Part shown: in pieces, positions 20,662-31,481 of the stretch
How positions within the stretch are numbered: the first letter of the stretch is position 1
Layout of the letters: each line of letters begins with the position of its first letter
Origin: Massilia agrisoli
GTDB lineage: Bacteria > Pseudomonadota > Gammaproteobacteria > Burkholderiales > Burkholderiaceae_D
Reading direction: 5' to 3'
Length of the DNA stretch: 64,000 nt
Assembly (NCBI RefSeq): GCF_020831365.1
Contig: NZ_JAJHPV010000014.1
Location: 1-64,000 of the forward strand
The notes under the pieces: generated by a model
What the model was told of the DNA's origin: nothing
The model's input: the letters and a program-made list of their open reading frames with translations, nothing else
Database searches by the model: none
Program-made: the position numbers and the translations under genes

Positions 20662-21126
20662 TTAGCCGAGGCTCTTCTTGGTGCTGGTCTGGCGCGGCTT
20701 GGCGCGCTTGATGTTGCCGCCGGCGGTGACCCGCTCGTTACCCTTGATCATCACCTTGGTCACGCTAGGGCGCTTGGTGCCGCTGGCGCTGGCCTTGACG
20801 ATGGTTACTTCGCGCATGCCTTTGCCTGCCTTGGCGCTGCGCTCTTTGACGGTTTCCTTCTTCGGACGGTAGATCACCAGCAGCTTGCCGATGTGCTGGA
20901 CCGGCGCCGCGTCGAGTTCTTCGCAGATGGTTTCATACATGGCGACGCGCGCTTCACGGTCGTCGCCGAATACACGTACCTTGATCAGGCCGTGCGAATC
21001 GAGGCTGGCCGCGATTTCCTTCATGACTGCCGGAGTCAGGCCGGCTTCGCCGATGATCACAACAGGCTTCAGTCCGTGGGCTTCGGCGCGCAGTGCGCTG
21101 CGCTCGACGGGGGTAAGTTTTTGCAT
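20662..21126 (-). CDS. yhbY: YhbY-type CRM-domain RNA-binding protein
   Basis: A 154-residue protein. Residues 1-95 form a CRM domain: LTPVERSALRAEAHGLKPVV, the GxxG-like IGEAGLT loop, and HIGKLLVIYRPKK. E. coli YhbY associates with pre-50S ribosomes. The C-terminal 55 residues are a basic, Lys/Arg/Thr-rich tail not present in the short E. coli protein. It is divergent from rlmE across 41 bp. Confidence 0.88.
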   Translation of the reverse strand: MQKLTPVERSALRAEAHGLKPVVIIGEAGLTPAVMKEIAASLDSHGLIKVRVFGDDREARVAMYETICEELDAAPVQHIGKLLVIYRPKKETVKERSAKAGKGMREVTIVKASASGTKRPSVTKVMIKGNERVTAGGNIKRAKPRQTSTKKSLG

Positions 21127-21167
21127 AATATTTTAAGATAATCCTTTAAAAGCAGTATTCTACGCGA

Positions 21168-21854
21168 ATGGCAAAGAACAAATTAAACAAAAACTGGTTG
21201 CACGACCACATAAACGATCCCTATGTCAAATTGGCACAAAAAGAGGGATACCGTGCACGCGCCGCTTACAAGCTCAAGGAAATCGACGAACAGGAAAAGC
21301 TGATCAAACCGGGCCAGGTCATTGTCGACCTCGGCTCGACGCCGGGCAGCTGGAGCCAGTACGCGCGCAAAAAGCTGTCGGGCAGGGAGGGCGGGGGCAT
21401 CAACGGCACCATCATCGGCCTCGACATGCTGCCGATGGAGCCGATCGCCGACGTCCACTTCATCCTGGGCGACTTCCGCGAATCGCGCAGCCTGCGCGCG
21501 CTTAACGCCATCCTGGAAAACAAGCGCTGCGACCTGGTGCTGTCGGACATGGCGCCCAACCTGTCGGGCATCCCGACGGCTGATGCCGCACGCATGGAGC
21601 ATCTTATCGATTTGGCAATTGAATTCTCGCAGTTGCACCTGAAACCATCCGGTGCGCTCGTGGTGAAATGTTTTAAGGACATGGGTTTTAGCCAAATCGT
21701 CGAGAAATTCCGTTCCGAATTTAAAGTTGTCAAACAAGTTAAGCCAAAGGCAAGCCGGGATAAGTCGTCGGAAATTTTCCTGGTTGGCCGCGGGCTGAAA
21801 AATCCTACCGAAAAGAATCACGCTGCGGATGATGAATCTGCCCTTGATATTTGA
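21168..21854 (+). CDS. rlmE: 23S rRNA (uridine-2'-O-) methyltransferase RlmE (FtsJ)
   Basis: A 228-residue SAM-dependent methyltransferase that in E. coli modifies U2552 of 23S rRNA. Visible are the N-terminal [14 protein letters not shown], the SAM loop [13 protein letters not shown], the DMAPNLSG motif and the catalytic Lys in VVKCFKDMG. It lies directly upstream of ftsH, the classical ftsJ-ftsH order, but a terminator intervenes. Confidence 0.95.
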   Translation: MAKNKLNKNWLHDHINDPYVKLAQKEGYRARAAYKLKEIDEQEKLIKPGQVIVDLGSTPGSWSQYARKKLSGREGGGINGTIIGLDMLPMEPIADVHFILGDFRESRSLRALNAILENKRCDLVLSDMAPNLSGIPTADAARMEHLIDLAIEFSQLHLKPSGALVVKCFKDMGFSQIVEKFRSEFKVVKQVKPKASRDKSSEIFLVGRGLKNPTEKNHAADDESALDI

Positions 21855-21873
21855 CCGCACAGCCGCACATCTT

Positions 21874-21916
21874 GCGCAGGAAACCCGCATGCGAGTGGGG
21901 TTTCCGGCGCTTTTTT
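21874..21916 (+). terminator. Intrinsic terminator between rlmE and ftsH
   Basis: GCGC-A-GGAAACCC (21874-21886) pairs with GGGTTTCC-G-GCGC (21898-21910), followed by six T. ftsH starts 100 bp later and therefore probably has its own promoter. Confidence 0.85.
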
Positions 21917-22016
21917 GGCCAGGATCGCGGGCGTGCGTGGCATAGCCTGCTGATTGAGAGTAGAATCGGCCCTTATATTCGGTAAAAAAGATGCCCCCGG
22001 CATCGAAGGAGTTTTC

Positions 22017-23903
22017 GTGAATAATATGTTTTCCAAATCCGCCATCTGGGTGGTCGTCGCGCTGCTGTTGTTCATGCTGTTCAAGCAGTTCGACACCCAT
22101 AGCGTTGCCGGCGGCAGTAAGTCCATCGCTTATTCCGAACTGCTCGATGAGGTCAAGGCGCGCCGCATCAAGGACGTCGTGATCGAAGGCGCAAACATTA
22201 CCGCGACCCGGGTCGACGACACCAAGGTGCGCTCGACCGCGACCATGCTCGACCGCGGCCTGATCGGCGACCTGCGCGAGAATGGCGTGCGCTTCGACAT
22301 CAAACCGCCTGAGGAACCTTCGTTCCTGCAGCAAGTCTTCATTTCCTGGTTCCCGATGCTGCTCCTGATCGGCGTCTGGGTGTTCTTCATGCGCCAGATG
22401 CAGGGCGGCGGCAAGGGAGGCGCGTTCTCCTTTGGCAAGTCCAAAGCACGCATGATGGATGAGACCAACAATACCGTCACCTTCGCCGACGTCGCAGGCT
22501 GCGACGAAGCCAAGGAAGAAGTCACTGAGATCGTCGACTTCCTGAAAGACCCGACCAAGTTCCAGAAACTGGGCGGACGCATTCCGCGCGGCGTGCTGAT
22601 GGTCGGCCCTCCGGGCACGGGTAAAACCCTGCTGGCGCGCGCCATTGCCGGCGAAGCGAAGGTGCCGTTCTTCTCGATCTCGGGTTCCGACTTCGTTGAA
22701 ATGTTCGTCGGTGTCGGCGCAAGCCGCGTCCGCGACATGTTCGAGAACGCCAAAAAGCATTCGCCTTGCATCATCTTCATCGACGAGATCGACGCTGTCG
22801 GCCGTCACCGCGGCGCGGGCATGGGCGGCGGTAACGACGAACGCGAACAGACCTTGAACCAGCTGCTGGTCGAGATGGACGGTTTTGAAGCGAGCTCCGG
22901 CGTCATCGTCGTGGCTGCCACCAACCGCGCCGACGTGCTCGATAAGGCGCTGCTGCGTCCAGGCCGTTTCGACCGCCAGGTCATGGTTGGCCTGCCGGAC
23001 ATCCGCGGCCGCGAGCAGATCCTCAACGTGCACATGCGCAAAGTGCCTATCGGCACCGACGTCAAGGCCGACATCCTGGCCCGCGGCACCCCTGGTTTCT
23101 CGGGCGCGGACCTGGCCAACCTGGTCAACGAAGCGGCGCTGTTTGCGGCCCGCCGCAGCAAGCGCCTGGTCGAGATGAGCGACTTCGAGGACGCCAAGGA
23201 CAAGATCTTCATGGGTCCCGAGCGCAAGTCGATGGTCATGCGCGAAGAAGAGCGCCGCAACACGGCTTACCACGAGTCGGGCCACGCGGTGATCGCCAAG
23301 CTGTTGCCGAAGGCTGACCCGGTGCACAAGGTAACGATCATGCCGCGCGGCTATGCCCTCGGCCTGACCTGGCAGCTGCCGGAACACGACAGCCTGTCCG
23401 GTTACAAGGACAAGATGCTCGAGGAAATCTCGATCCTCTTCGGTGGCCGTATCGCTGAAGAACTGTTCGTTGGACAGATGTCGACCGGCGCATCGAACGA
23501 CTTTGCCCGCGCAACCAAGCTGGCGCGCTCGATGGTCACCCGCTTCGGCATGAGCGACAGCATGGGCGTGATGGTCTACGAGGACAGCGAGAACGAAGGC
23601 TTCTTCGGCGGCGCCACCAAGACCATTTCGGAAGCGACCCAGCAACAGGTTGACGCAGAAATCCGCGCCATCCTCGACAAGCAGTACGCCCTGGCGCGCC
23701 GCTTGCTGGAAGAAAACCGCGACAAGGTGGAAACGATGACCAAGGCGCTGCTCGACTGGGAAACCATCGACGCGGACCAAATCAACGACATCATGGCCGG
23801 CAACGAGCCACGTCCACCGAAGTTCGAAGTGCCGCCTAAGCGCAACCAACCGCCGGGCAGCGGCTCGGGCGATGTGTCGCCGAACGCGACCGCACCAGCG
23901 TAA
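22017..23903 (+). CDS. ftsH: ATP-dependent zinc metalloprotease FtsH
   Basis: A 628-residue inner-membrane AAA protease. Two N-terminal helices (about residues 7-25 and 100-120) bracket a periplasmic domain. The AAA module has Walker A GPPGTGKT at 197-204, Walker [12 protein letters not shown] and the pore/SRH region. The zinc site is HESGH at 419-423. The start is the GTG at 22017 preceded by AAGGAG; an upstream in-frame ATG at 21954 gives an unusual extension and is not used. The C-terminal tail is Pro/Gly-rich. Confidence 0.97.
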   Translation: MNNMFSKSAIWVVVALLLFMLFKQFDTHSVAGGSKSIAYSELLDEVKARRIKDVVIEGANITATRVDDTKVRSTATMLDRGLIGDLRENGVRFDIKPPEEPSFLQQVFISWFPMLLLIGVWVFFMRQMQGGGKGGAFSFGKSKARMMDETNNTVTFADVAGCDEAKEEVTEIVDFLKDPTKFQKLGGRIPRGVLMVGPPGTGKTLLARAIAGEAKVPFFSISGSDFVEMFVGVGASRVRDMFENAKKHSPCIIFIDEIDAVGRHRGAGMGGGNDEREQTLNQLLVEMDGFEASSGVIVVAATNRADVLDKALLRPGRFDRQVMVGLPDIRGREQILNVHMRKVPIGTDVKADILARGTPGFSGADLANLVNEAALFAARRSKRLVEMSDFEDAKDKIFMGPERKSMVMREEERRNTAYHESGHAVIAKLLPKADPVHKVTIMPRGYALGLTWQLPEHDSLSGYKDKMLEEISILFGGRIAEELFVGQMSTGASNDFARATKLARSMVTRFGMSDSMGVMVYEDSENEGFFGGATKTISEATQQQVDAEIRAILDKQYALARRLLEENRDKVETMTKALLDWETIDADQINDIMAGNEPRPPKFEVPPKRNQPPGSGSGDVSPNATAPA

Positions 23904-23930
23904 AACTCACATTTCGCTAGCAACAGATAT

Positions 23931-23966
23931 AATGCCGTTCAGATAATTACTGAACGGCATTTTTTC
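23931..23966 (+). terminator. Intrinsic terminator after ftsH
   Basis: AATGCCGTTCAG (23931-23942) pairs perfectly with CTGAACGGCATT (23950-23961) around a 7-nt loop, followed by a T run. Confidence 0.92.
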
Positions 23967-24007
23967 TTTGTGGCGACAAAATCGTCCCCTGAAAACCGCC
24001 TTACTGA

Positions 24008-24844
24008 ATGCGACAATATTTGCAATGCGGCCGTTACGGCTTCGACCTCGATGCACGCCCTTTGGTGATGGGCATCCTGAACGTCACGCCGGATTCGTTC
24101 TCGGATGGCGGCCGTTTCCAATCACTTGAATTCGCCGTCTCGCGCGCCGAGGAAATGATTTCCGAAGGTGTCGACCTGATCGACATCGGCGGCGAATCGA
24201 CCCGGCCGGGATCGCCCGCGGTGCCGCTGGATGAAGAGCTGCGCCGCGTCATTCCTGCCGTCTACGCGCTGCGCGACCTGGGCAAGCCGCTGTCGATCGA
24301 CACCTACAAGCCGGAGGTCATGCGCGAAGCCATTTTGGCGGGCGCCGACATGATCAACGACATCAATGCCTTCCGTTCGCCGGGCGCGCTGGCCGCGGTG
24401 GCCGACAGCGATTGCGGGCTATGCGTGATGCACATGCAGCGGTCGCCGGAAACAATGCAGCAAAATCCCGAGTACACCGACGTGGTGGAGGAGGTCCTTG
24501 GCTTCCTGCGCGAGCGGATCGATGCGATGGAGGCTGCTGGAATCGACCGCAAGCGCATTTGCGTCGACCCGGGCTTCGGGTTTGGGAAAACAGTCGAACA
24601 CAATTTTGCCTTGCTGCGCAATATCGGCAAGATGCAGCAGGAACTTGGCCTGCCGGTACTGGCAGGGTTGTCGCGCAAGTCGATGATCGGCGCGGTGACC
24701 GGCAAGCCGCTTGAGCAACGCCTGGCCGGAAGCCTGGCCGGGGCATTGGCTGCGGTAGCGCATGGCGCTAGAATCGTCCGCGTACATGATGTAGCCGAAA
24801 CAGTAGATGCATTCAAAGTGTGGCAAGCAGCCGCGATTCATTAA
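24008..24844 (+). CDS. folP: Dihydropteroate synthase
   Basis: A 278-residue TIM-barrel enzyme that joins p-aminobenzoate to dihydropterin pyrophosphate in folate synthesis. Signatures are MGILNVTPDSFSDGG (residues 21-35), IDIGGESTRPGS, VDPGFGFGKT and GLSRKSMIG. The start is the ATG at 24008, 42 bp after the ftsH terminator; no strong Shine-Dalgarno is visible. glmM follows 22 bp downstream, the common folP-glmM pair. Confidence 0.96.
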   Translation: MRQYLQCGRYGFDLDARPLVMGILNVTPDSFSDGGRFQSLEFAVSRAEEMISEGVDLIDIGGESTRPGSPAVPLDEELRRVIPAVYALRDLGKPLSIDTYKPEVMREAILAGADMINDINAFRSPGALAAVADSDCGLCVMHMQRSPETMQQNPEYTDVVEEVLGFLRERIDAMEAAGIDRKRICVDPGFGFGKTVEHNFALLRNIGKMQQELGLPVLAGLSRKSMIGAVTGKPLEQRLAGSLAGALAAVAHGARIVRVHDVAETVDAFKVWQAAAIH

Positions 24845-24866
24845 TTCATAGAAAATAAGAGAAACC

Positions 24867-26204
<1,338 letters not shown>

Positions 26205-26212
26205 TTCCTCAG

Positions 26213-26242
26213 CCCGTCGTCCCCGCGAAGGCGGGGATCCAT
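26213..26242. repeat. Short hairpin repeat CCCCGCGAAGGCGGGG
   Basis: The hairpin CCCCGC (26221-26226) with GCGGGG (26231-26236), flanked by CGTCGT and ATCCATGG, resembles a common dispersed proteobacterial repeat of the form CGTC-TCCCCGCGAAGGCGGGGATCCA. One copy is seen here. It may end the folP-glmM transcript. Confidence 0.6.
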
Positions 26243-26328
26243 GGTGAGCGTGCAAACAGACCGCTAGTTGCGCCGTGAAATGCTTTCCCACCCCGCAATA
26301 AGCGTTCCAAATACTTTACCTGCGCACA

Positions 26329-26357
26329 TTGACCACTTTCGGCCGGCGCAGTATAAT
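26329..26357 (+). promoter_or_regulatory. Promoter of the tRNA-Pro/tRNA-Arg transcript
   Basis: TTGACC at 26329-26334 and TATAAT at 26352-26357, spaced 17 bp, lie immediately before the tRNA-Pro gene at 26366. This is a near-consensus sigma-70 promoter. Confidence 0.85.
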
Positions 26358-26365
26358 TGAGTCTT

Positions 26366-26442
26366 CGGAGTGTGGCGCAGTCCGGTAGCGCACCTGGTTT
26401 GGGACCAGGGGGTCCAAGGTTCGAATCCTTGTACTCCGACCA
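26366..26442 (+). tRNA. tRNA-Pro(UGG)
   Basis: A 77-nt cloverleaf: acceptor CGGAGTG/TACTCCG with one G-U pair, anticodon arm CCTGG-TTTGGGA-CCAGG giving anticodon TGG, T-arm with GGTTCGAATCC, and encoded CCA end. Nine bases follow the -10 box. Confidence 0.97.
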
Positions 26443-26448
26443 AGTTAA

Positions 26449-26484
26449 AAAGACGGGCTGTCATTTAGTTGGCGGCCCGTTTTT
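26449..26484 (+). terminator. Hairpin between the two tRNA genes
   Basis: ACGGGC (26453-26458) pairs with GCCCGT (26475-26480), flanked by A and T runs that extend the stem. It could terminate the tRNA-Pro transcript or act as a processing hairpin, since tRNA-Arg lacks an obvious promoter of equal strength. Confidence 0.6.
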
Positions 26485-26518
26485 CATTTCCGCAGAGAAT
26501 TCTTCTCCGCAACACACA

Positions 26519-26595
<77 letters not shown>

Positions 26596-26621
26596 GAATA
26601 CTCAAAGAATACAAGCAGAGT

Positions 26622-26649
26622 CAGCCTCGCGAACGAGGCTGGTTTCGTT
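26622..26649 (+). terminator. Terminator after tRNA-Arg
   Basis: CAGCCTCG (26622-26629) and CGAGGCTG (26634-26641) form an 8-bp stem with a CGAA tetraloop, followed by GTTTCGTTT. The converging acyltransferase gene ends at 26661. Confidence 0.75.
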
Positions 26650-26660
26650 TATCGCGCGGC

Positions 26661-27695
26661 TTATGAGACGAGTGGCGCCGCCTGGGTTCCGGTATCCGCC
26701 CCGGCACGATTTCCCGTCCACACGCGATTGAGATACAGTCGAGCAGGATTCTCGATCAGGTAATACGCCGCAATCCCGGTAGCGAGCGCGCATCCGATGG
26801 CGACCAGGGGATGCATGTCGCCGCGGTGGGCCATCAGGTAGAACGGTTGCTGCCAGAGGTACAGCGAGAACGACCATGTACCAAGCTTGCGCAGTGGTTC
26901 AATTTCGAGCATGGCGTGAATCCAGCGGGGCGACTGGTCAAGCAGGTTGATTGCCAGCGCGAGTGCCGAGCAGCCGACCACGACTTTGATCGCCGCAGGC
27001 ACCGACCACCAGCTCGCCGCGATGCTCAACATCACAAACGATGGCACCATCAGGAAATGCGCTGGCGGCTTGGCTGAGCGCCAAAGAATTGTCAGGAAGG
27101 CAGAGGCGAAGACGCCAAGGGCTGCGACTTCAGAGTGCATCCGCAAAGCGGAGGCGAGCCTGGCCTCCGAGAACATGCCCCAGTAAGCGAAGGCGCAACC
27201 TGCCATGACGAGCGCGGAAACGCCGACAGCATAACCGGCATCGACAATGCGCTTGCGGCTCAACAGGGCGAGCAAGGACAGCGCCACATAGCTATGCTCT
27301 TCGACACTGAGGGACCAGATATGGCCCAGCGGAATGCCATGCAGGTCTGGCGCCGCCTGGACGTAATTATTTGTGAAGCTGAGCGCGGCGAAAACCTGGG
27401 TCCAGTTGATCGCCTTGCCAGTGAGGCCGAACCAGATGAGCATGGCTGTTATGAACACGAGCACTGACGGCACAATGCGCGATATTCGCCTGCGATAAAA
27501 GGTCGGAAAGTCCACCTTTTTGATGAACAAGATTCGCGTCATCAGCAGGCCCGACAGCACGAAGAAAAGATTGACGCCGAACGCGCCGAGATTCATCCCC
27601 GGTATCGGGAAGAAGTGCCCGACAAGCAGTGAGGCAATCGCTAATCCACGCCAGCCGTCGAGATACGGGACGTTCTCAGTCTTTATTGTTGTCAT
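26661..27695 (-). CDS. OafA-like membrane acyltransferase (acyltransferase 3 family)
   Basis: A 344-residue integral membrane protein with about ten helices. The N-terminus YLDGWRGLAIASLLVGHFFP carries the family R-G-hydrophobic motif and catalytic-type His. RRRISRIVPS and the SLSVEEHSYV segment (the conserved W-S-x-E-E/Q region) also fit. These enzymes O-acylate surface glycans or small molecules. I start at the ATG at 27695 with AGGGA a few bases upstream, not 17 codons earlier. Its target cannot be told: it lies about 10 kb from the polysaccharide locus. Confidence 0.85.
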   Translation of the reverse strand: MTTIKTENVPYLDGWRGLAIASLLVGHFFPIPGMNLGAFGVNLFFVLSGLLMTRILFIKKVDFPTFYRRRISRIVPSVLVFITAMLIWFGLTGKAINWTQVFAALSFTNNYVQAAPDLHGIPLGHIWSLSVEEHSYVALSLLALLSRKRIVDAGYAVGVSALVMAGCAFAYWGMFSEARLASALRMHSEVAALGVFASAFLTILWRSAKPPAHFLMVPSFVMLSIAASWWSVPAAIKVVVGCSALALAINLLDQSPRWIHAMLEIEPLRKLGTWSFSLYLWQQPFYLMAHRGDMHPLVAIGCALATGIAAYYLIENPARLYLNRVWTGNRAGADTGTQAAPLVS

Positions 27696-27833
27696 GACAT
27701 TCCCTAAAGTTTGCGCAATGGTGCGCGAGGAAATGTCGAAAGGCAAGAAAATAATTTCCGGGTGAAAATTTGTGATAATCGTTAAGCTACATTTCTCACG
27801 CTTAAGCGGGCGCTTTTCGCACGGCGAGGCGTG

Positions 27834-28952
27834 TCAAGCCTGCGGCTCATGCACATCCGCCTCGCTCACCGGCTCGGCCGCGATCTTTTCTTCCGCTAAA
27901 GCCTTGTCGTCCGCATCCGGCACCAAACCCTGCTGCTCGGCGCCGCGTACCCGGTCGTAGGTCAGCTCCACCAGCACCGGGAAATGGTCCGACCCAAACG
28001 AAGGCAGCCGCGTGATGAAGGACAGCGTGAAATGCTGGCTGTGGAACAGGTGATCGAGCGGCCAGCGCAGGAACCAGTAATCGGCATGGAAGGTGTTGAA
28101 CATCCCCCGGCCAATGCGTGGGTCAAGCAAGCCGCTGATCTTGCGGAACAGCCGGGTCGTGGTGGACCATGCGACGTCGTTCAGGTCGCCTGCAACGATC
28201 ACCGGCGTATCGAGCCCGACCACGCTCTTGGCCACCACCAGCAGCTCCGCATCGCGCTCGGTCGACTCGTCGTGCTCTGTCGGGCTGGGCGGCGCCGGGT
28301 GCAGGAAATGCATCCGCACCTTGCGGCCCGATGGCAGGACCGCCATCGCATGCATCGACGGAATGTCATCCTCAACCAGGAACTGGATCGCCCCGTCTTC
28401 CAGCGGCAGGCGCGAATACACGTGCATGCCGTACAGATTATCCAGCGGACATTTCATCGAGAACGGGTAGTCGCCTTCCAGGACATCCAGCCTTTCCTGC
28501 CACCATGAGTCGGTTTCAAGCGTCACGAAGACGTGGGGCTCATGCTTGCGGATCAGGGCGATCAGCCCATCGGTATTACGGTTGGTGGTCAACACATTCG
28601 CCGTCATGATGCGAATCGTATCGCCTTCCTGGGCGCCGAGGGACGCTTTCACTTCGTTTCGATAGACCCTGGTGTAAGGGAAGATCCACCAGAACTGGTA
28701 AAGCAGGCACGCTGCCGTGACCGTAATCAGCCCGTGCGAGGCGATGTCCGATAAATCGAGGAACACCAGTTCCACGGCGAGCAGGCCGGAGGCCAACACC
28801 GCCAGCTGAAGGCGTGGAAAATCAAAGTCGCGTATCCACCAGACTGCGCGGTGCGACAGCGGCATCAGGGTCGCAATGACGAGAAAGGCAACCGAGGTTG
28901 CGATGATGGCGAATTGCATTACTGAATGGGTCCGAAAAGGCAGGTTGATCAT
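27834..28952 (-). CDS. Membrane-anchored endonuclease/exonuclease/phosphatase family protein
   Basis: From the ATG at 28952 the protein has 372 residues. Three hydrophobic helices (about 12-95) anchor a C-terminal EEP domain: MTANVLTTNRN, FVTLETDSWW, the catalytic AGDLNDVAWS and the terminal GSDHFPVLVEL. Key Glu, Asp-Asn and Asp-His residues are present. The architecture is shared with YafD-like and other EEP proteins of unknown substrate (nucleic acid, inositol phosphate or lipid). A charged, Ala/Glu-rich tail follows the domain. The start is uncertain; a second Met lies 11 codons in. Confidence 0.8.
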   Translation of the reverse strand: MINLPFRTHSVMQFAIIATSVAFLVIATLMPLSHRAVWWIRDFDFPRLQLAVLASGLLAVELVFLDLSDIASHGLITVTAACLLYQFWWIFPYTRVYRNEVKASLGAQEGDTIRIMTANVLTTNRNTDGLIALIRKHEPHVFVTLETDSWWQERLDVLEGDYPFSMKCPLDNLYGMHVYSRLPLEDGAIQFLVEDDIPSMHAMAVLPSGRKVRMHFLHPAPPSPTEHDESTERDAELLVVAKSVVGLDTPVIVAGDLNDVAWSTTTRLFRKISGLLDPRIGRGMFNTFHADYWFLRWPLDHLFHSQHFTLSFITRLPSFGSDHFPVLVELTYDRVRGAEQQGLVPDADDKALAEEKIAAEPVSEADVHEPQA

Positions 28953-29054
28953 CCCGTTACGGGCACATGAGCAAGTATGCCAGCCTCTTGGGGAAACAGC
29001 CCCCCGCACACGTGCGGAGGCTAAATAATTCGCTAGCGCAACCTTTAAAGGACC

Positions 29055-29774
29055 CTAAATCTTGCTGACGACCTGACTAATCAGCTTCATTTGCCGCTCG
29101 TTGCGCTCGCTGTAACGATCCGTCAGGTAATCGGTCCGTCCGCGCAGCAGCAGCGTGAATTTGAACAGCTCTTCCATGACGTCGACAACCCGGTCGTAAT
29201 AGCCTGACGGCTTCATCCGGCCCGCCTCGTCAAACTCCATGTACGCCTTCGGCACCGACGACTGGTTTGGAATTGTCACCATCCGCATCCAGCGTCCCAG
29301 CAGGCGCAGCGTGTTTACCACGTTGAACGATTGCGAGCCGCCGCACACCTGCATCACCGCCAGGGTGCGGCCCTGGCTCGGGCGGATTGCTCCTTGCTCG
29401 AGCGGAATCCAGTCGATCTGGTTTTTCATCACGGCGGTGATCGCGCCATGCCGTTCCGGGCTGCACCACACCTGGCCCTCCGACCACAGGCATAGCTCGC
29501 GCAGTTCGACAACTTTGGGGTGGGTCTCGGGAACGCTCCCGACCATCGGCAGTTCCGTTGGATCAAAGATCTTGACGTCCGCACCTAAATGTTCGAGGAT
29601 GCGCGCCGCTTCCTCGGTCAGGAAGCGGCTGAACGAACGCTCGCGCAGCGAGCCATACAGCATCAGGATGCGGGGCGGATGGTCCAGTTCGCCAACCTGG
29701 GCGAGTTTTTCCATCGTCGGGAGGTCGAGTTGCTCCGCCTTGATGTTCGGGAGGTCGTGCAGATTCTCAGCCAT
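29055..29774 (-). CDS. arsH: ArsH NADPH-dependent FMN reductase
   Basis: A 239-residue flavodoxin-like protein. The FMN phosphate loop is [10 protein letters not shown] (about residues 40-49), and [24 protein letters not shown] matches ArsH. The family reduces quinones and oxidises trivalent organoarsenicals. I start at the ATG at 29774 ([10 protein letters not shown]), with GGAAC upstream. It overlaps the aquaporin gene's 3' end by 8 nt and is the last gene of the arsenic operon. Confidence 0.92.
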   Translation of the reverse strand: MAENLHDLPNIKAEQLDLPTMEKLAQVGELDHPPRILMLYGSLRERSFSRFLTEEAARILEHLGADVKIFDPTELPMVGSVPETHPKVVELRELCLWSEGQVWCSPERHGAITAVMKNQIDWIPLEQGAIRPSQGRTLAVMQVCGGSQSFNVVNTLRLLGRWMRMVTIPNQSSVPKAYMEFDEAGRMKPSGYYDRVVDVMEELFKFTLLLRGRTDYLTDRYSERNERQMKLISQVVSKI

Positions 29775-30507
29775 GTGAGTGTTCCGTTTTGTTAGTGGAT
29801 GGCGCGGCAAAGTCGCCCGGCGCCACGGTACCGGCAACAGTCGCGCCTACCGGCGCGGCAGGGTACAGCCAGCAGAACACCAGGGTGGCCACGGCCGCGC
29901 CCAGCAACTGCGCGGCGATAAAGCCGGGCGCGTCGAGCGGGCGGATACCCGCGAAGGTATTCGTTGCGCTGCGCGCCAGCGTCACGGCCGGGTTGGCGAA
30001 TGAGGTCGACGAGGTGAACCAGTAGGCCGCCGTGATATAGGCGGCAACGGCAAATGGCGTGACGCTCGGCCGGCTCCGCGAGCAGCCGATGATGACTGCG
30101 ATCAGGCCGAAGGTCGCGACAAACTCGCTCCACCACTGGGCCGGGCCGGTACGGACATGCTCGGACGCGAAGAATACCGGGTCGCCGAACATCAGGTGGG
30201 CGGCAGCCACCCCGGCGAACGCGCCGGCCACCTGGACCGCGATATAGGGCAGCACCTCGGCGCGCGGCATATTCTTCTGCCAGGCTTCGGACAGGGTCAC
30301 GACCGGATTGAAATGCGCGCCGGAGATGGTGCCGAACATCAGGATCAGCGCCACCAGTCCCGCGCCGGTGGCAATTGCGTTGGCCAGCAGGGCGAGCGCG
30401 ACATTGCCGCCGGCAAGCCGTTCGGCCATGATCCCGGAGCCAACGACAACCGCCAGCAGGAATGCCGTGCCGAGTCCTTCCGAGACGATACGTCGTGCAA
30501 AAGTCAT
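29767..30507 (-). CDS. aqpS: Aquaglyceroporin-type channel of the arsenic operon (AqpS-like)
   Basis: A 246-residue MIP-family channel with six helices and both half-helix motifs: NPV in AHFNPVVTL and NPA in FANPAVTLA. In ars operons such channels let arsenite leave the cell after ArsC forms it, in place of ArsB/Acr3 pumps, as described for the Sinorhizobium AqpS. No ArsB or Acr3 is encoded nearby. The gene lies between arsC and arsH. Confidence 0.88.
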   Translation of the reverse strand: MTFARRIVSEGLGTAFLLAVVVGSGIMAERLAGGNVALALLANAIATGAGLVALILMFGTISGAHFNPVVTLSEAWQKNMPRAEVLPYIAVQVAGAFAGVAAAHLMFGDPVFFASEHVRTGPAQWWSEFVATFGLIAVIIGCSRSRPSVTPFAVAAYITAAYWFTSSTSFANPAVTLARSATNTFAGIRPLDAPGFIAAQLLGAAVATLVFCWLYPAAPVGATVAGTVAPGDFAAPSTNKTEHSHG

Positions 30508-30521
30508 GTCTGGTATCCCTG

Positions 30522-31004
30522 TCAGGCTGGCATCAGGTTGCCGATCCGGTCCATCTCAGCTTTCAGTTTGGCAGGATCGTCCTTGAGCGTGTCCAGGGGC
30601 AATGCCAGGAAAGCCTCGATGCGGGCGCGCAGGATGCGGTATGCCTTCATGAAGGCGGCGTCGATTTCCTCGTCGGTACCGGTTGCATGCGCCGGATCTT
30701 CGACGCCCCAATGCGTGCGCAGTACCGGCCCCAGGTAAGCAGGGCAGGTTTCGCCTGCCGCGCTGGCGCACACGGTGATGACGATGTCCGGCGTCGCCGG
30801 GAGCTTGTCCCACGACTTGCTGTAATAGCCTTCGGTGGCAATGCCTTCGCGCGCAAGCAGGGCAAGCGAGCGCGGGTGGACGTAGCCGGCCGGCTGGCTG
30901 CCTGCACTCATGGCACGCCAGCCAGCAGGCGCCAGATGGTTGAACGTGGCTTCACCGAGGATCGAGCGGCACGAGTTGCCCGTGCACAGGAAAAGTACAT
31001 GCAT
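30522..31004 (-). CDS. arsC: Arsenate reductase, low-molecular-weight phosphatase type
   Basis: A 160-residue enzyme of the LMW-PTP-like ArsC class. The P-loop CTGNSCRS gives nucleophile Cys7 (C-x5-R), and a redox pair Cys79 and Cys87 lies in ITVCASAAGETCP, as in thioredoxin-coupled ArsC. The C-terminal helices are longer than in the 130-residue S. aureus protein. It reduces arsenate to arsenite. A 48-bp gap separates it from arsR upstream. Confidence 0.92.
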   Translation of the reverse strand: MHVLFLCTGNSCRSILGEATFNHLAPAGWRAMSAGSQPAGYVHPRSLALLAREGIATEGYYSKSWDKLPATPDIVITVCASAAGETCPAYLGPVLRTHWGVEDPAHATGTDEEIDAAFMKAYRILRARIEAFLALPLDTLKDDPAKLKAEMDRIGNLMPA

Positions 31005-31052
31005 GTTTGGTCCGGAAAAAGTGGTTGCGGTAGGAGTTGCGTTGGGAAGTAT

Positions 31053-31391
31053 TCAGCCTGCGGCCCGTGCGGGTTCGCAGGTCACGCCTGAGGTAGGGGA
31101 GCACGGATTTCCGCCGCAGCAGTTTTCGGTCAGGAATCCGACCAGCGCGTTCATCGTCTCGAAGCGGGCGGCATAAATGACAAAGCGCCCCTCCTGGCGG
31201 GCAACGATCAAGCCGGCGTGCGCCAGTTCCTTCAGGTGGAAGGAGAGGGTGGAGGGCGGCACGGCCAGGTGTTCCGCGATCTTGCTGGCGGCGATACCCT
31301 GTGGTCCGACCGAGACGAGGTAACGGAACACGGCCAGGCGCATGTCTTGCGCTAGCGCGGCGAGGGCGGCGATGGCAGTTTTCGTATCCAT
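31053..31391 (-). CDS. arsR: ArsR-family arsenic-responsive repressor
   Basis: A 112-residue winged-helix repressor with DNA-binding helix VPPSTLSFHLKELAHAGLI and wing EGRFVIYAA. The classical ELCVCD arsenic site is absent from the helix. Instead Cys91, Cys92 and Cys97 cluster at the C-terminus (ENCCGGNPC), similar to the Acidithiobacillus-type ArsR in which As(III) binds C-terminal Cys residues. It is the first gene of the operon and sits behind its own dyad operator. Confidence 0.92.
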   Translation of the reverse strand: MDTKTAIAALAALAQDMRLAVFRYLVSVGPQGIAASKIAEHLAVPPSTLSFHLKELAHAGLIVARQEGRFVIYAARFETMNALVGFLTENCCGGNPCSPTSGVTCEPARAAG

Positions 31392-31406
31392 GGGAATCCT
31401 TTGACT

Positions 31407-31444
31407 ATTCTGGAATTGTACATTACTAGAATCATCGAAGTAAA
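31407..31444 (-). promoter_or_regulatory. ars operon promoter and ArsR operator
   Basis: An imperfect dyad ATTCTGG (31407-31413) and CTAGAAT (31426-31432) overlaps a leftward promoter: -35 TTTACT (31444-31439) and -10 TACAAT (31420-31415), spaced 18 bp. Repressor binding would cover the -10. The arsR start is at 31391. Confidence 0.6.
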
Positions 31445-31481
31445 CCAGATCAGAATAGCGCGATGTAGCTCAACTGGATGG

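Noticed and set aside
21183-23849. An 888-codon frame antisense to rlmE and ftsH
   Set aside because: It crosses two real genes and their terminator, and the product has no family features.
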